A model generated the notes under the pieces. That model was not told the DNA's origin, did not search any database, and saw only the letters and a program-made list of their open reading frames with translations. A stretch of DNA of 64,000 bases from an uncultured Opitutaceae bacterium. Lineage in GTDB: Bacteria > Verrucomicrobiota > Verrucomicrobiia > Opitutales > Opitutaceae. Both the position numbers and the translations under genes were made by a program. Position 1 is the first letter of the stretch; each line of letters starts with the position of its first letter. Shown here piece after piece: positions 46,305 through 54,719 of this stretch. Location of the stretch: the NCBI GenBank assembly GCA_903890485.1, contig CAITBM010000111.1:24806-88805 (forward strand), read 5' to 3'.

Positions 46305-46880
46305 TTAGGCTCGGGCCTTGGACATAGCCCGGGCTTGGATCACGACCTCGGCAAACAGAAGCGGTATGGCCCAGCACGACCAGGCAAGCAGCTTGCCGCG
46401 CTCGTCGTCGCTGAGGATGTGACGCCTGCCGAGAACCTCATCGAGGAGCCTAAAGGTAACGAAGGCGAACGTGACCACGTAGCTGCGGATCATCCACTGC
46501 TTGTGCTGCTCGATGTTCTTGATGCGGATGGCGACAAAGGCCATCGCGGTGGTGGCGACCCAGGCTACGGCGAGCCCGGCAAGACCTAGGGAGTAGGCTG
46601 ACCCGTGGTCGATCGTTACCGCCAGCCCAAGGGCCGCCACCGATCCCGTAAGGACCGTTGCCACGTAGACCCGTCCCGCGATCCGGTGGGCCTGGAGGTA
46701 CTTCCGGCGCATCCCCGACCAGAACTGGAGCGGGCCGATCAGGATGGCAATGAGCCCGCTGACCACGTGCGGGAACAACCATGAAACGCGGGGCCAGAAG
46801 TAGCCCCCATAGGACTGCGCCGTGAAAACGAAGTAATGCGGGACGTTCTTGACGACGAAGTAGGCCAGACAGGAAAGCAA
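46305..46880 (-). CDS. DUF2306-like multi-pass membrane protein
   Basis: 191 residues from the TTG at 46880. About five to six helices; the middle carries GPLQFWSGMRRKYLQAHRIAGR and HKQWMIRSYVVTFAFVTFRL, a heme-binding-like pattern seen in DUF2306/YozB proteins. The TTG falls inside the first helix (RLVFWLGWAVLLSCLAYFVV). An in-frame reading from an ATT at 46931, with AGGAGAG just upstream, would restore the whole helix; between that point and 46880 no ATG, GTG or other TTG lies in frame. The role is unknown. Confidence 0.7.
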   Translation of the reverse strand: MLSCLAYFVVKNVPHYFVFTAQSYGGYFWPRVSWLFPHVVSGLIAILIGPLQFWSGMRRKYLQAHRIAGRVYVATVLTGSVAALGLAVTIDHGSAYSLGLAGLAVAWVATTAMAFVAIRIKNIEQHKQWMIRSYVVTFAFVTFRLLDEVLGRRHILSDDERGKLLAWSCWAIPLLFAEVVIQARAMSKARA

Positions 46881-47050
46881 AACGGCCCAGCCAAGCCAAA
46901 AGACCAGGCGAGATTGACGGGCGGAATCAATTCTCTCCTAGGGGGTTACGGGGTTCATTGGGCCGGGATCGTTGGATACGGCGGCTGGCGACGGCAAGCC
47001 CTAAGGGGATGGAGCTCCCCTCGCGGCAGCCGCGCCGCCGGGGAGGGGCG

Positions 47051-47683
47051 TCAGACGAGGGCTGCAATCTCCGCCAGCGACGTGACGAAGGCAGGGGAAT
47101 TCCGCTTCACCTTGTCGCGGGCGACGTAGCCCCCAAATCCGATGAAGAGGTCGACAACGGGGAGCGTTTCCAGGTCGCTCGCCCCGTCGCCCACCATCAC
47201 CACCTTCTCCGGGTGCAGTTCGGCCTTCAGGCTCGAGATGATCTCGGGCTTGCCGCCGGAGCGGGTGGTCGGAAACGAGGCGTCAAAGCCCTGGTAGCTC
47301 CCGTCGGGGGCGAAGGAGAGGTCCACGGCCTCGATACGGGCCACCCCCAGGTGCTCGGCCAAGGGCCGGATGATCTGCCGGAAGCCGCCGCTCACAATGA
47401 CGGGGGTCCATCCCAGGGTGCGGAGTCTGTCGATCGTGGACTTGGCCGTCGGCTCCACGGTTTCAATGTAGCGCCGCCCCACGCTCTCGGCATCCGCCCG
47501 CGTCGGGTTGATCGCCTTAAGGCGCAGTCCAAAAACGTCCTCGATGCGGATGAGTCCGTTCATCGCGTCCTCCGTCATCTTCTCGATGCGCCCGAAAACC
47601 TCGTGCCCGCGGAGCCGGGCCAGCTCGTCGATTCCCTCGATCGAGCTCAGCGTGCTGTCGCAGTCAAAACAGATCAGTTTCAA
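47051..47683 (-). CDS. serB: Phosphoserine phosphatase
   Basis: 210 residues of the HAD family. The nucleophile motif is FDCDSTLSSIEGIDELA; the second motif is VIVSGGF, the third MVGDGASDLETL. It removes the phosphate from phosphoserine in serine synthesis. There is no ACT domain at the N-terminus. It lies 12 nt behind rpmE2, apparently in one transcript with rpmJ and rpmE2. Confidence 0.9.
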   Translation of the reverse strand: MKLICFDCDSTLSSIEGIDELARLRGHEVFGRIEKMTEDAMNGLIRIEDVFGLRLKAINPTRADAESVGRRYIETVEPTAKSTIDRLRTLGWTPVIVSGGFRQIIRPLAEHLGVARIEAVDLSFAPDGSYQGFDASFPTTRSGGKPEIISSLKAELHPEKVVMVGDGASDLETLPVVDLFIGFGGYVARDKVKRNSPAFVTSLAEIAALV

Positions 47684-47695
47684 CTGCCGAAAAAC

Positions 47696-47947
47696 CTACT
47701 TCTTCGTGCTGCGCTTGAACTTCGTGGTGAACTTCTCGACGCGGCCGGCGGTGTCGACCAGGCGCTTCTCGCCGGTGTAGGCGGGATGCGAGTCCATCGT
47801 CACGTCGCGCAGGACGATGAAATATTCGATGCCGTCGATTTTCTCCTTACGCGCCGACTTCATGGTCGAGCGGGTGAGAAAGCGTTTGCCGGTGGCGACA
47901 TCAAGGAAGCAGACCGGGTTGAGCGTCGGGTGACCTTCGGTTTTCAC
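47696..47947 (-). CDS. rpmE2: 50S ribosomal protein L31, type B
   Basis: 83 residues beginning MKTEGHPTLNPVCFLDVATG with GIEYFIVLRDVTMDSHPAYTG in the middle. The zinc-binding cysteines of type A L31 are absent, so this is the zinc-independent type B (YkgM-like). It sits directly behind rpmJ, 19 nt apart, and ahead of serB. Confidence 0.93.
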   Translation of the reverse strand: MKTEGHPTLNPVCFLDVATGKRFLTRSTMKSARKEKIDGIEYFIVLRDVTMDSHPAYTGEKRLVDTAGRVEKFTTKFKRSTKK

Positions 47948-47966
47948 GTGGAGATAGGGTTAAGCT

Positions 47967-48092
47967 TCAGCCCTGGCGCGCTTTGTAACGCGGGTCAGTC
48001 TTGTTGATGACGTAGATCTTGCCCTTGCGGCGCACCACTTGGCAGTCCGGGTGACGCTTCTTGGCCGATTTGATGGAGGAAACAACTTTCAT
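47967..48092 (-). CDS. rpmJ: 50S ribosomal protein L36, zinc-free type
   Basis: A 41-codon frame reads [20 protein letters not shown] and then [20 protein letters not shown] with a final G. This is the L36 pattern, but only one of the zinc-binding cysteines remains, matching the YkgO-type paralogue. The gene is missing from longer-ORF lists because of its size. It is the first gene of rpmJ-rpmE2-serB. Confidence 0.92.
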   Translation of the reverse strand: MKVVSSIKSAKKRHPDCQVVRRKGKIYVINKTDPRYKARQG

Positions 48093-48103
48093 AAAAGGGT
48101 ACA

Positions 48104-48132
48104 AAACAGAGAGGGGCCCCCCACCCTGTCAA
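48104..48132 (-). promoter_or_regulatory. Candidate promoter upstream of rpmJ
   Basis: On the minus strand a perfect TTGACA lies at 48127-48132, with a weak -10 (CTGTTT) 17 nt downstream at 48104-48109. The ATG of rpmJ is at 48092. The -10 match is poor, so this is only a candidate. No obvious Zur operator is visible here. Confidence 0.35.
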
Positions 48133-48133
48133 C

Positions 48134-48685
48134 TCAGTTCTTCCCCGGCTCCTCGGGCTCGTCCACCATCAGCTCCCATTCGGCGCCCTCCTCCGAGAGC
48201 AGGGAACGCCAAAGAGCCTCCTGCACAGGGCGTTCGAAAAGATCAGCCGGGGGGCTGGCCACGATCCATGTCCCGCTCTCCAGCTCGTTCTCAAGCTGGC
48301 CGGCCGACCACCCCGAATACCCCAGGTAGGCCCTCATCTGAGTGGAGCCGTCCGCCATCAGCTGAACCGCCTTCTCCGGGTCGATCCCGAAGTGGAGCTG
48401 GAAGGCGTCCTCGCGGGCCTGCCAGGCGGCGAGGATCAGCTGCTCGGCTTGGACCGGGCCCCCGACAAAAATGGGCGTGGAGGCCAGGGGCCCCAGGGCA
48501 AAGTCCCCCTTCAGTTCGCCCAGGCGCTTTCCGAGCGGCCGGTTCAGGACGACGCCCATCGCCCCCTCCGGGCCGTGGGTCGACATGAGAATTGCCGTGC
48601 GCCTGAAATTCGGATCGCGCAGCACCGGGTGCGCCAGGAGGAGCGAACCCGCGAGTGACTGCTTGGTGCCGGTGCGTTCTCTCAC
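48134..48685 (-). CDS. YqgE/AlgH family protein (UPF0301)
   Basis: 183 residues from a GTG at 48685. The family core is intact: SLLLAHPVLRDPNFRRTAILM, GAMGVVLNRPLG, FVGGPVQAEQL and YSGWSAGQLENELESGTWIV. The function is unknown; the fold is a conserved cytoplasmic alpha/beta protein. It is 16 nt downstream of the dCMP deaminase gene on the same strand. Confidence 0.9.
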   Translation of the reverse strand: MRERTGTKQSLAGSLLLAHPVLRDPNFRRTAILMSTHGPEGAMGVVLNRPLGKRLGELKGDFALGPLASTPIFVGGPVQAEQLILAAWQAREDAFQLHFGIDPEKAVQLMADGSTQMRAYLGYSGWSAGQLENELESGTWIVASPPADLFERPVQEALWRSLLSEEGAEWELMVDEPEEPGKN

Positions 48686-48701
48686 GGTGGGAACAGGAGG
48701 A

Positions 48702-49178
48702 TCAGAGCTTCTTGAGCGTGATCCCGGCGTCCGCCATCAGCTGCCCGACGATGGGATCGTTGTGGTAGTCCGAGCGGTACTTTATCTCCGAGATGCCCGA
48801 CGCCGCAAATATCTTCGCGCAATTGATGCAGGGAAAGTGGGTCACATAGGCGACGCAGCCCGCCACCGAGCTGCCCCGGCGCGCGGCGTCGGCAATGGCG
48901 TTCTGCTCGGCGTGCACGGTCGCCTGCTCGTGGCCCGCGCGCACCCGCGAGACGTGCGGGGTTCCCGGGAGGAACCCGTTGTAGCCCGCCGCCACCAGCC
49001 TGTTTCTCTTTTCGCCGCCCGAGACGATCACGCAGCCCACGTGAAGCCGCTCGCAGTTTGAGCGGCTGGACATCAACACGGCGGTCGCCATGAAATATTC
49101 GTCCCAGGAGGGGCGGTGGCTGAATTTCTGGGTGGCCTGGGCTATCAGGTCCACGGGGGTCTTCTTGGCGGCACACAT
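48702..49178 (-). CDS. dCMP deaminase (cytidine/deoxycytidylate deaminase family)
   Basis: 158 residues from the ATG at 49178. The zinc site is HAEQNAIADAARRG (HAE) with FPCINCAKIF (CxxC), and the N-terminus has PSWDEYFMATAVLMS. This is the ComEB/dCMP deaminase pattern, making dUMP from dCMP for thymidylate synthesis. The longer open frame to 49772 upstream is spurious. Divergent from the methyltransferase gene across 180 nt. Confidence 0.9.
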   Translation of the reverse strand: MCAAKKTPVDLIAQATQKFSHRPSWDEYFMATAVLMSSRSNCERLHVGCVIVSGGEKRNRLVAAGYNGFLPGTPHVSRVRAGHEQATVHAEQNAIADAARRGSSVAGCVAYVTHFPCINCAKIFAASGISEIKYRSDYHNDPIVGQLMADAGITLKKL

Positions 49179-49358
49179 GGTCTGGAGTGCCGGCACCTTG
49201 CAGCGGGGAACGGGGCACGGCAACCTTCGACTGTCATTCCAGTTTCCTCGGGTGCCCGGGCCGGGGCGGCCCAAAACGTCGCCCACGGTTGCCATGGGAG
49301 CGTGCCTGCCACAAGGTTGCCGGGCACATGGAATCCCCTGAACCCTTTCGAGCCGCGA

Positions 49359-50033
49359 ATGGACCCTGATTCCGAATTGGAGAGGGGGCGCACCTGCCTG
49401 CCGGAGCTGCTGGACACCCTGCCCCACGACCATCCCGAGGCCCTGCACAGCCGCAGGGACCTGAGGCTGGTGAACCGCTTCATGGGCAACCCGGGTTGGT
49501 TCGGGCGGACCCTGCCCCGACTGGTGCGGCCAGGCGAGCGGATCCTGGAGCTGGGCGCCGGGACCGGCGAACTCTCCCGGAAACTCCACCAACTTAGGCT
49601 CGCAGCGGACGGCCTCGACCTGTGCCCCGAGCCGGCGCCATGGCCAAGGGAGAGATCCTGGCACCAGGAGGACCTGAAGACCTTCGAGGGCTACCGAGAC
49701 TACCCTGTGGTGATTGGAAACCTGATCTTCCACCAATTCACCGACGGGGAACTTGCAGATCTGGGAGCCCATCTCTCGGCGTGCGCCCGGGTCGTGGTCG
49801 CCAGCGAGCCCACGCGCAGGCGCCTATCCCAGCGGATGATGAGGGCCGTGGCTCCCTTATTCGGGGCCAATCGGGTGACGCTCCACGACGCCCACGTCAG
49901 CATCGCCGCCGGCTTCCTCGGGGACGAACTCCCCCGGGCCCTGGGGCTCCTGCCGGAGCACTGGGACACGACCTGCACGACGACCGTGACCGGAGCCTAC
50001 CGCATGGTCGCGGTAAGGCGGGACCGAGGCTGA
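49359..50033 (+). CDS. SAM-dependent methyltransferase next to a type III PKS
   Basis: About 224 residues from the ATG at 49359. The SAM motif I is RILELGAGTGELSRKL; the acidic LDLC follows as motif II. The rest is a class I methyltransferase domain with no clear substrate signature (LIFHQFTDGELADLGAHLSA). It starts a run with the type III PKS after 21 nt. In known systems such pairs methylate the PKS product or a quinol/resorcinol, so a lipid modification is plausible but not proven. No Shine-Dalgarno is visible before the chosen start. Confidence 0.75.
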   Translation: MDPDSELERGRTCLPELLDTLPHDHPEALHSRRDLRLVNRFMGNPGWFGRTLPRLVRPGERILELGAGTGELSRKLHQLRLAADGLDLCPEPAPWPRERSWHQEDLKTFEGYRDYPVVIGNLIFHQFTDGELADLGAHLSACARVVVASEPTRRRLSQRMMRAVAPLFGANRVTLHDAHVSIAAGFLGDELPRALGLLPEHWDTTCTTTVTGAYRMVAVRRDRG

Positions 50034-50054
50034 CCCGTCCCCACCCAAACCTTC

Positions 50055-51086
50055 ATGTTACTCCACACCGTGGCGACCGCAGTGCCGACCGCCACCTTCA
50101 CCCAGCCCGAGTGCTGGAATCTGATCGAGAAGTCCGGCGTCCGCTCGCAGCTGAGCCGACGGACCATGCTGGTCCTGAAGACCATCCTGAACGGGGAACA
50201 CGGGATAAGGACCCGCCATTTCGCGACCCCCGACATCGGGCGGATATTCGACCGCACGTCCGACGAGCTCAACCAGGCCTTCAGGGCGGAGGCCCCCGTC
50301 CTCGCCGAAAGGGCACTCGGCCTGGCGCTCAAGAAGGCGGACCTGGAGCCGGGAGACCTCGACGCCCTCCTCATCTGCACCTGCACGGGCTACCTCTGCC
50401 CCGGCCTCTCAAGCTATGTGGCCGAGCGCATGGGAATTGCCCCAAACGCGATTCTCCATGACGTGGTCGGCCTCGGGTGCGGTGCGGCCATCCCCACCCT
50501 GCGGTCGGCGAACCACCTCCTGGCGGCCCACCCCGGAGCCAAGGTGGCCTGCGTCGCCGTGGAGGTGAGCTCGGCCGCCTTCTACCTGGACGACGACCAG
50601 GGCGTGATCGTGAGCGCCTGCCTCTTCGGGGACGGAGCAGCCGCCTCGATTTGGAGCTCCACGGCCGGGCCCACGGGGCTCAGGGCGTTCGACTTTCGGT
50701 CCCTGCACCTGCCCGCCGAGCGGGACAAACTCCGGTTTGAGCAGCGCGGCGGCAAGCTGCGCAACCTCCTGGATCGGGCGGTCCCCGAGGTGGCCGCCGG
50801 CGCCGTGGGCCGGCTCTGGGCGGAGCGCAGCGAGAGGCCCGTAGCCCGGGTGGTGGTGCACCCCGGCGGCCGGGATGTCCTCGATGCGGTCGAGCCCGTC
50901 GTCTCCCCCCACCGGCTCGATGCAAGCGCCCGCACCCTTAGGGAGAACGGGAACATGAGCAGCGCCTCCGTTCTCTTTGCCCTGGAGGAGTCCCTGAAGG
51001 GCCCGCCCGCCACCTCCAGGGGAGATTTTTGGCTCGTGAGTTTCGGCGCAGGGTTTAGCGCACATACGTGCCGAATAGGCGCCTAA
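50055..51086 (+). CDS. Type III polyketide synthase (chalcone synthase family)
   Basis: 343 residues. The catalytic triad is complete: Cys142 in VVGLGCGAAIPTLR, His269 in VVVHPGGRDVLD and Asn300 in ENGNMSSASVLFALEE. The N-terminus (ATAVPTATFTQPECWNLI) is family-typical. It uses acyl-CoA starters and malonyl-CoA to make resorcinols, pyrones or related aromatics. The gene lies 21 nt after a methyltransferase and 3 nt before a NIF3 gene. No ketoreductase, hydroxylase or UbiA gene is seen, so the cluster as visible is minimal. Confidence 0.9.
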   Translation: MLLHTVATAVPTATFTQPECWNLIEKSGVRSQLSRRTMLVLKTILNGEHGIRTRHFATPDIGRIFDRTSDELNQAFRAEAPVLAERALGLALKKADLEPGDLDALLICTCTGYLCPGLSSYVAERMGIAPNAILHDVVGLGCGAAIPTLRSANHLLAAHPGAKVACVAVEVSSAAFYLDDDQGVIVSACLFGDGAAASIWSSTAGPTGLRAFDFRSLHLPAERDKLRFEQRGGKLRNLLDRAVPEVAAGAVGRLWAERSERPVARVVVHPGGRDVLDAVEPVVSPHRLDASARTLRENGNMSSASVLFALEESLKGPPATSRGDFWLVSFGAGFSAHTCRIGA

Positions 51087-51089
51087 GCC

Positions 51090-51842
51090 ATGACCAAGCT
51101 CTCCGACCTTGTCTCCTACTGCGACACGCGTACCCGGCTGAAGGCCTTCAAGGACGCACCGGGGGCCTTTAACGGCCTGCAGCTGGAGAACGACGGCCGA
51201 GTGACCCGCATTGGGGCGGCAGTCGATGCCGGGCTCATCCCCTTCCGGAAGGCCGTCGCTTCCCGCGTCGATTTCCTGATCGTCCACCACGGGATGTACT
51301 GGGACATGCCGAGAGCCCTCACCGGACCGGTCTACGACCGGTTAACCACCCTCGTGCGCGGCAACTGCGCCCTCTATTCGAGCCACCTGCCCTTGGACGC
51401 CCATCCCAAGATCGGAAACAACGCGGTGCTCGTCTCCCAGCTGGGCCTTAGGCCCGCCCGGGGCTTCGTCGAAAACGACGGGGGGCCCGTGGGATGGATT
51501 GCAAAGAACCGGGCAACCCGCGCCGCCCTCAGGGGACGCCTGGAATCCCTTTACCCCCGCGTTATATCGATCGAGTTCGGCTCGGCCAGGCCCAAGGAGA
51601 TCGCATTCTGCAGCGGCAGCGGCAACGGAGCGATGGCGGCCCTTCTCGCCTCAGGGGCCGACACCCTGGTAACCGGGGAACTGCGCGAGGAGTGGTTCAA
51701 CGTGGCCCAGGAGCGAAACCTCAATCTCTACCTTTGCGGCCACTACGCCACGGAGGTCCACGGCGTGAAGGCCCTTGCCGCGGAGCTTTCCGCGAAGTTT
51801 GGATTGCCGTGGGAGTTCATTGCGACCGAAAATCCCCTTTGA
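51090..51842 (+). CDS. NIF3-family dinuclear metal protein
   Basis: 250 residues. Metal-binding blocks are [28 protein letters not shown] and the C-terminal [16 protein letters not shown]. Family members (YbgI-like) are hexameric and of uncertain role; some are annotated as GTP cyclohydrolase type 1-like. It begins 3 nt after the PKS stop, so it is cotranscribed. Confidence 0.88.
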   Translation: MTKLSDLVSYCDTRTRLKAFKDAPGAFNGLQLENDGRVTRIGAAVDAGLIPFRKAVASRVDFLIVHHGMYWDMPRALTGPVYDRLTTLVRGNCALYSSHLPLDAHPKIGNNAVLVSQLGLRPARGFVENDGGPVGWIAKNRATRAALRGRLESLYPRVISIEFGSARPKEIAFCSGSGNGAMAALLASGADTLVTGELREEWFNVAQERNLNLYLCGHYATEVHGVKALAAELSAKFGLPWEFIATENPL

Positions 51843-51861
51843 GACGCCCCACCCACCGGCC

Positions 51862-52290
51862 ATGAAAAAGATCGCGATTTTAAACGGACCCAACCTCGAC
51901 CGCCTCGGCAAGCGCGAGCCCGAAATCTACGGGAGCGCGAGCTTGGCGGACCTGGAGAAGGCGCTGCGGACCGAGTTCGGGGACCGCGCCACGCTCGAGT
52001 TCTTCCAGTCGAACCACGAGGGCGAGCTGATCGACCGGATCGCCGGCCTCGCCGACCAGAAGTTTGACGGGATCGTGATCAATGGCGGCGCCCTGACCCA
52101 CACCAGTGTTGCGCTCAGGGACGCGCTCCTCGGGGCGCACCTGCCGACGATCGAGGTCCACATCTCGAACATCTACAAGCGCGAGGAATTCAGGCACACC
52201 TCCCTGACGGCCCCGGCCTGCGTGGCGGTGATCACCGGCCTCGGGCTCGAGGGCTACCACGCCGCCATCCGTTTCCTGCTCGGCAGGTAG
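51862..52290 (+). CDS. aroQ: Type II 3-dehydroquinate dehydratase
   Basis: 142 residues from the ATG at 51862 ([20 protein letters not shown]). The active-site tyrosine is in EIYGS and the substrate histidines/asparagines in [28 protein letters not shown] and [15 protein letters not shown]. It is a shikimate-pathway enzyme. It follows the NIF3 gene by 19 nt and is the last gene of a run that starts with the methyltransferase. Confidence 0.95.
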   Translation: MKKIAILNGPNLDRLGKREPEIYGSASLADLEKALRTEFGDRATLEFFQSNHEGELIDRIAGLADQKFDGIVINGGALTHTSVALRDALLGAHLPTIEVHISNIYKREEFRHTSLTAPACVAVITGLGLEGYHAAIRFLLGR

Positions 52291-52373
52291 GCTGGTTCCT
52301 TTCCGACCCGGGTATCCCGGCGATTGCTACCGGTGCGAGGTCCCGCCTCGGCGTACCCGGTCACCGGTCGAGA

Positions 52374-52892
52374 CTAGATCAGAACCCAAATTACATGGGC
52401 CAAGTGGAGCGTGGCGCACGTGGCGAGGGCCGCCGCCGTGTCGTCTGCCACGATCCCCCATCCTCCCGGCAGGCTCTGCAGGGAGTTTATGACCCAGGGT
52501 TTCCTGATGTCGAAGAAGCGGAAGAGTCCAAATCCCGCGGCCAACAGGCCGATGAAGCCCAGGAACCCGGAGGGTGCGATCATCTGCCAGCCCATAAAAC
52601 ACAGGGGCATCGCAACCACCTCGTCCAGGATCACCTCACCGGGGTCCTTGCGGCCCATCCGGAGCTCCGCCTCGCCGCAGACCCCCACGGCAAAATAGCC
52701 GAGCAGGAGGCTCGCGATGATGACCTCCACCACCGAGAGCGGGTAGCAGCACACGACAAAGAAAACGATCCCCGCAGCCGAGCCCCAGGTCCCGGGTGCC
52801 GGCATGCGCAACCCGACCGGCCCCAGTGTGGCGATGCCGAGGACGGCCTCGGTCGGCATGTGCTTGGGCCACGAGGGCTGGGTGAGTTTCAT
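52374..52892 (-). CDS. pgpA: Phosphatidylglycerophosphatase A
   Basis: 172 residues with three to four helices. Family blocks are PAPGTWGSAAGIVFF and DEVVAMPLCFM, with the acidic catalytic cluster GRKDPGEVILDEVV and RFFDIRKPW. It dephosphorylates PGP to phosphatidylglycerol. Its start overlaps the pgsA stop by 4 bp, giving a tight pgsA-pgpA pair in which the second enzyme uses the product of the first. Confidence 0.9.
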   Translation of the reverse strand: MKLTQPSWPKHMPTEAVLGIATLGPVGLRMPAPGTWGSAAGIVFFVVCCYPLSVVEVIIASLLLGYFAVGVCGEAELRMGRKDPGEVILDEVVAMPLCFMGWQMIAPSGFLGFIGLLAAGFGLFRFFDIRKPWVINSLQSLPGGWGIVADDTAAALATCATLHLAHVIWVLI

Positions 52893-53485
52893 GGGGCCTT
52901 GTCCTCGTCCGCGAACACGAGCCGAGCGTTATGCGAAATGTACCGGTAGCCCGACCAGACGGAGAGCACCGTTCCGGCGACAAAGACCACGACGCCGACC
53001 TTGTCGACAAACTCGACCGACCGGGAAGTGTCGACCCCGAAGAAATAGGCCCAGTCGTTGGCGAGCATCGGCGCGCCGAGGAGGAACCCGAGCGCGATCA
53101 GCTGGGTCATGGTCTTGCTCTTGCCCCCGCTGTCGGCGGCAACGACGATGCCCTTGGAGGCGGCCACCATGCGCATGCCCGTAATCAGGAACTCGCGGCA
53201 GAGGGTGATGAGCGCCAGGGGAACCGGCACCTCGTGCTTGTCGACCAGCGCGATCACGATGCCCATCACCATGATCTTGTCCGCCATGGCGTCCATCAGC
53301 TTCCCAAAATTGGAGACAAGCCGGAGCTTGCGCGCCAGGTAGCCGTCGAGCCAGTCGCCCACGGCCGCCAAGATGAAGAGGACGAACGCAAGGGTCGCAG
53401 CCCCCGGCCAGCCGCAGTACATCAGCCCGACGATGACGAACATCAGCGGAATCCGCGAAAGGGTTATGGCGTTCGGGACGTTCAT
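52889..53485 (-). CDS. pgsA: CDP-diacylglycerol-glycerol-3-phosphate 3-phosphatidyltransferase
   Basis: 198 residues from the ATG at 53485 (MNVPNAITLSRIPLMFVIV); the open frame reaches 53602. The CDP-alcohol phosphotransferase motif reads GDWLDGYLARK...GKLMDAMADK, with all metal aspartates. Six helices are predicted. It makes phosphatidylglycerophosphate in the inner membrane and is coupled to pgpA. Confidence 0.94.
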   Translation of the reverse strand: MNVPNAITLSRIPLMFVIVGLMYCGWPGAATLAFVLFILAAVGDWLDGYLARKLRLVSNFGKLMDAMADKIMVMGIVIALVDKHEVPVPLALITLCREFLITGMRMVAASKGIVVAADSGGKSKTMTQLIALGFLLGAPMLANDWAYFFGVDTSRSVEFVDKVGVVVFVAGTVLSVWSGYRYISHNARLVFADEDKAP

Positions 53486-53588
53486 CGTCGCGGTTAACAA
53501 CACCCCGAGGGGCCCAGATGGCAACAACGGAGAGGAACCTGCTCGCCAGAGGGCGCCATAACCCATTTCCTCTTGGCGAGCCCCCGCC

Positions 53589-54065
53589 ATGCGCCACTGC
53601 ATCTATCCCGGCACATTCGACCCCATCACGTGCGGACACATGGACGTCCTGTCCCGCGCCGCGCGCCTCTTCGACAAGGTCACGCTCGCGATCGGCGAGA
53701 GCCCGAAGCAGCCCCTCTTCACGCCCGAACAGCGCCTGGCCATGATCCGTCCCAACATCGCCGAGTTCCCGAACGTGACCGCCACGGTCTTCTCGGGGCT
53801 CCTGGTCGAGTTCGCCATGGCCCAGAAGGCCGACGCGATCATCCGGGGGCTGCGCGAACTCTCCGACTTCGAGTTCGAGTTCAACATGGCGCTCATGAAC
53901 CGCCACCTCCAACCGTCCATCGAGACGATCTTCGTGATGCCCAACGAGCAGTTCAGCTACACGAGCTCCTCGCTGGTCAAGCAGGTCGCCCGCTACGGCG
54001 GCGAGGTGGCGCATTTTGTGCCGGCGAACGTCGCACAGGCCCTCAAGGTCGCGTTTAAGAAATGA
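53589..54065 (+). CDS. coaD: Phosphopantetheine adenylyltransferase
   Basis: 158 residues. The nucleotidyltransferase start is YPGTFDPITCGHMDVLSRAA with the GH.D variant of the HxGH motif; later RGLRELSDFEFEFNMALMNR and EQFSYTSSSLVKQVARYGG are intact. It makes dephospho-CoA. Its stop overlaps the start of the next gene by 4 bp (ATGA), so the two are translationally coupled. Confidence 0.95.
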   Translation: MRHCIYPGTFDPITCGHMDVLSRAARLFDKVTLAIGESPKQPLFTPEQRLAMIRPNIAEFPNVTATVFSGLLVEFAMAQKADAIIRGLRELSDFEFEFNMALMNRHLQPSIETIFVMPNEQFSYTSSSLVKQVARYGGEVAHFVPANVAQALKVAFKK

Positions 54066-54703
54066 GGGGATTGCCGGGCAGGGCGTGGATGCGAAAGGGG
54101 GCCCTGGCATGCGGGGCCGCCGGGGTCGCCTTCACCTGGGCCATGGGCAGCCCCCTCTCGGAGGGCATGGAACTCTACAAACAGAAGCGGTTTGGCGAGG
54201 CCAAGGCGGTGCTTGAACCCCTCGCCGGCGCGCCGGCACCCGATCCCCTGGCGTGCTACTACCTGGCCATGACCCTGGAGGACATGGGCGGCCCAAGGGC
54301 CCTGGACCAGGCACAGGTGCTCCTGGACAGGGCCACCAAGCTCGCCCCGGACAATGAGGCCATCCTCTCCGAGTACGGCGGGGTTTGCCTTCTCCTGGCC
54401 GACCGCGACAGCTCGCTGACGATGGCGATGGCGGGCCGGAACGCGATGGTTCGGGCCATTTCCGAGAACCCCGCCGACCTCGATGCCCGCGAGGGCCTTA
54501 TGTCGTTCTATGCGCAGGCTCCCTGGCCGCTTGGGGACGCCGACAAGGCCCTGGACCAGGCCTCGGAGATCGCCAAGAGGGAGCCCAAGCGGGGCCTGGC
54601 GGCTTACCGCAAGATTGCCGGGATCTTCCAAAAGGCCGGCAAGACCTCCCGGGCGGAATCGGCGCAATTGGCTGCGCAAAACCTCGCGCGGGCCAAGCCC
54701 TAG
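54062..54703 (+). CDS. Tetratricopeptide-like protein with signal segment
   Basis: 213 residues. A hydrophobic N-terminal segment (ALACGAAGVAFTWAMG) could be a signal peptide or anchor. The body has TPR-like helices (EGMELYKQKRFGEAKAVLEP; DQAQVLLDRATKLAPDNEAI; AAYRKIAGIFQKAGKTSRAE). It probably acts as a protein-binding scaffold. It overlaps coaD by 4 bp and is followed after 16 nt by an MBL-fold gene. Function unknown. Confidence 0.6.
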   Translation: MRGLPGRAWMRKGALACGAAGVAFTWAMGSPLSEGMELYKQKRFGEAKAVLEPLAGAPAPDPLACYYLAMTLEDMGGPRALDQAQVLLDRATKLAPDNEAILSEYGGVCLLLADRDSSLTMAMAGRNAMVRAISENPADLDAREGLMSFYAQAPWPLGDADKALDQASEIAKREPKRGLAAYRKIAGIFQKAGKTSRAESAQLAAQNLARAKP

Positions 54704-54719
54704 TGCTATCCCATTAACC

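Noticed and set aside
48702..49772. Extended 356-codon reading of the dCMP deaminase frame
   Set aside because: The first 198 codons overlap the methyltransferase gene and are not family-like; the ATG at 49178 is the family start.
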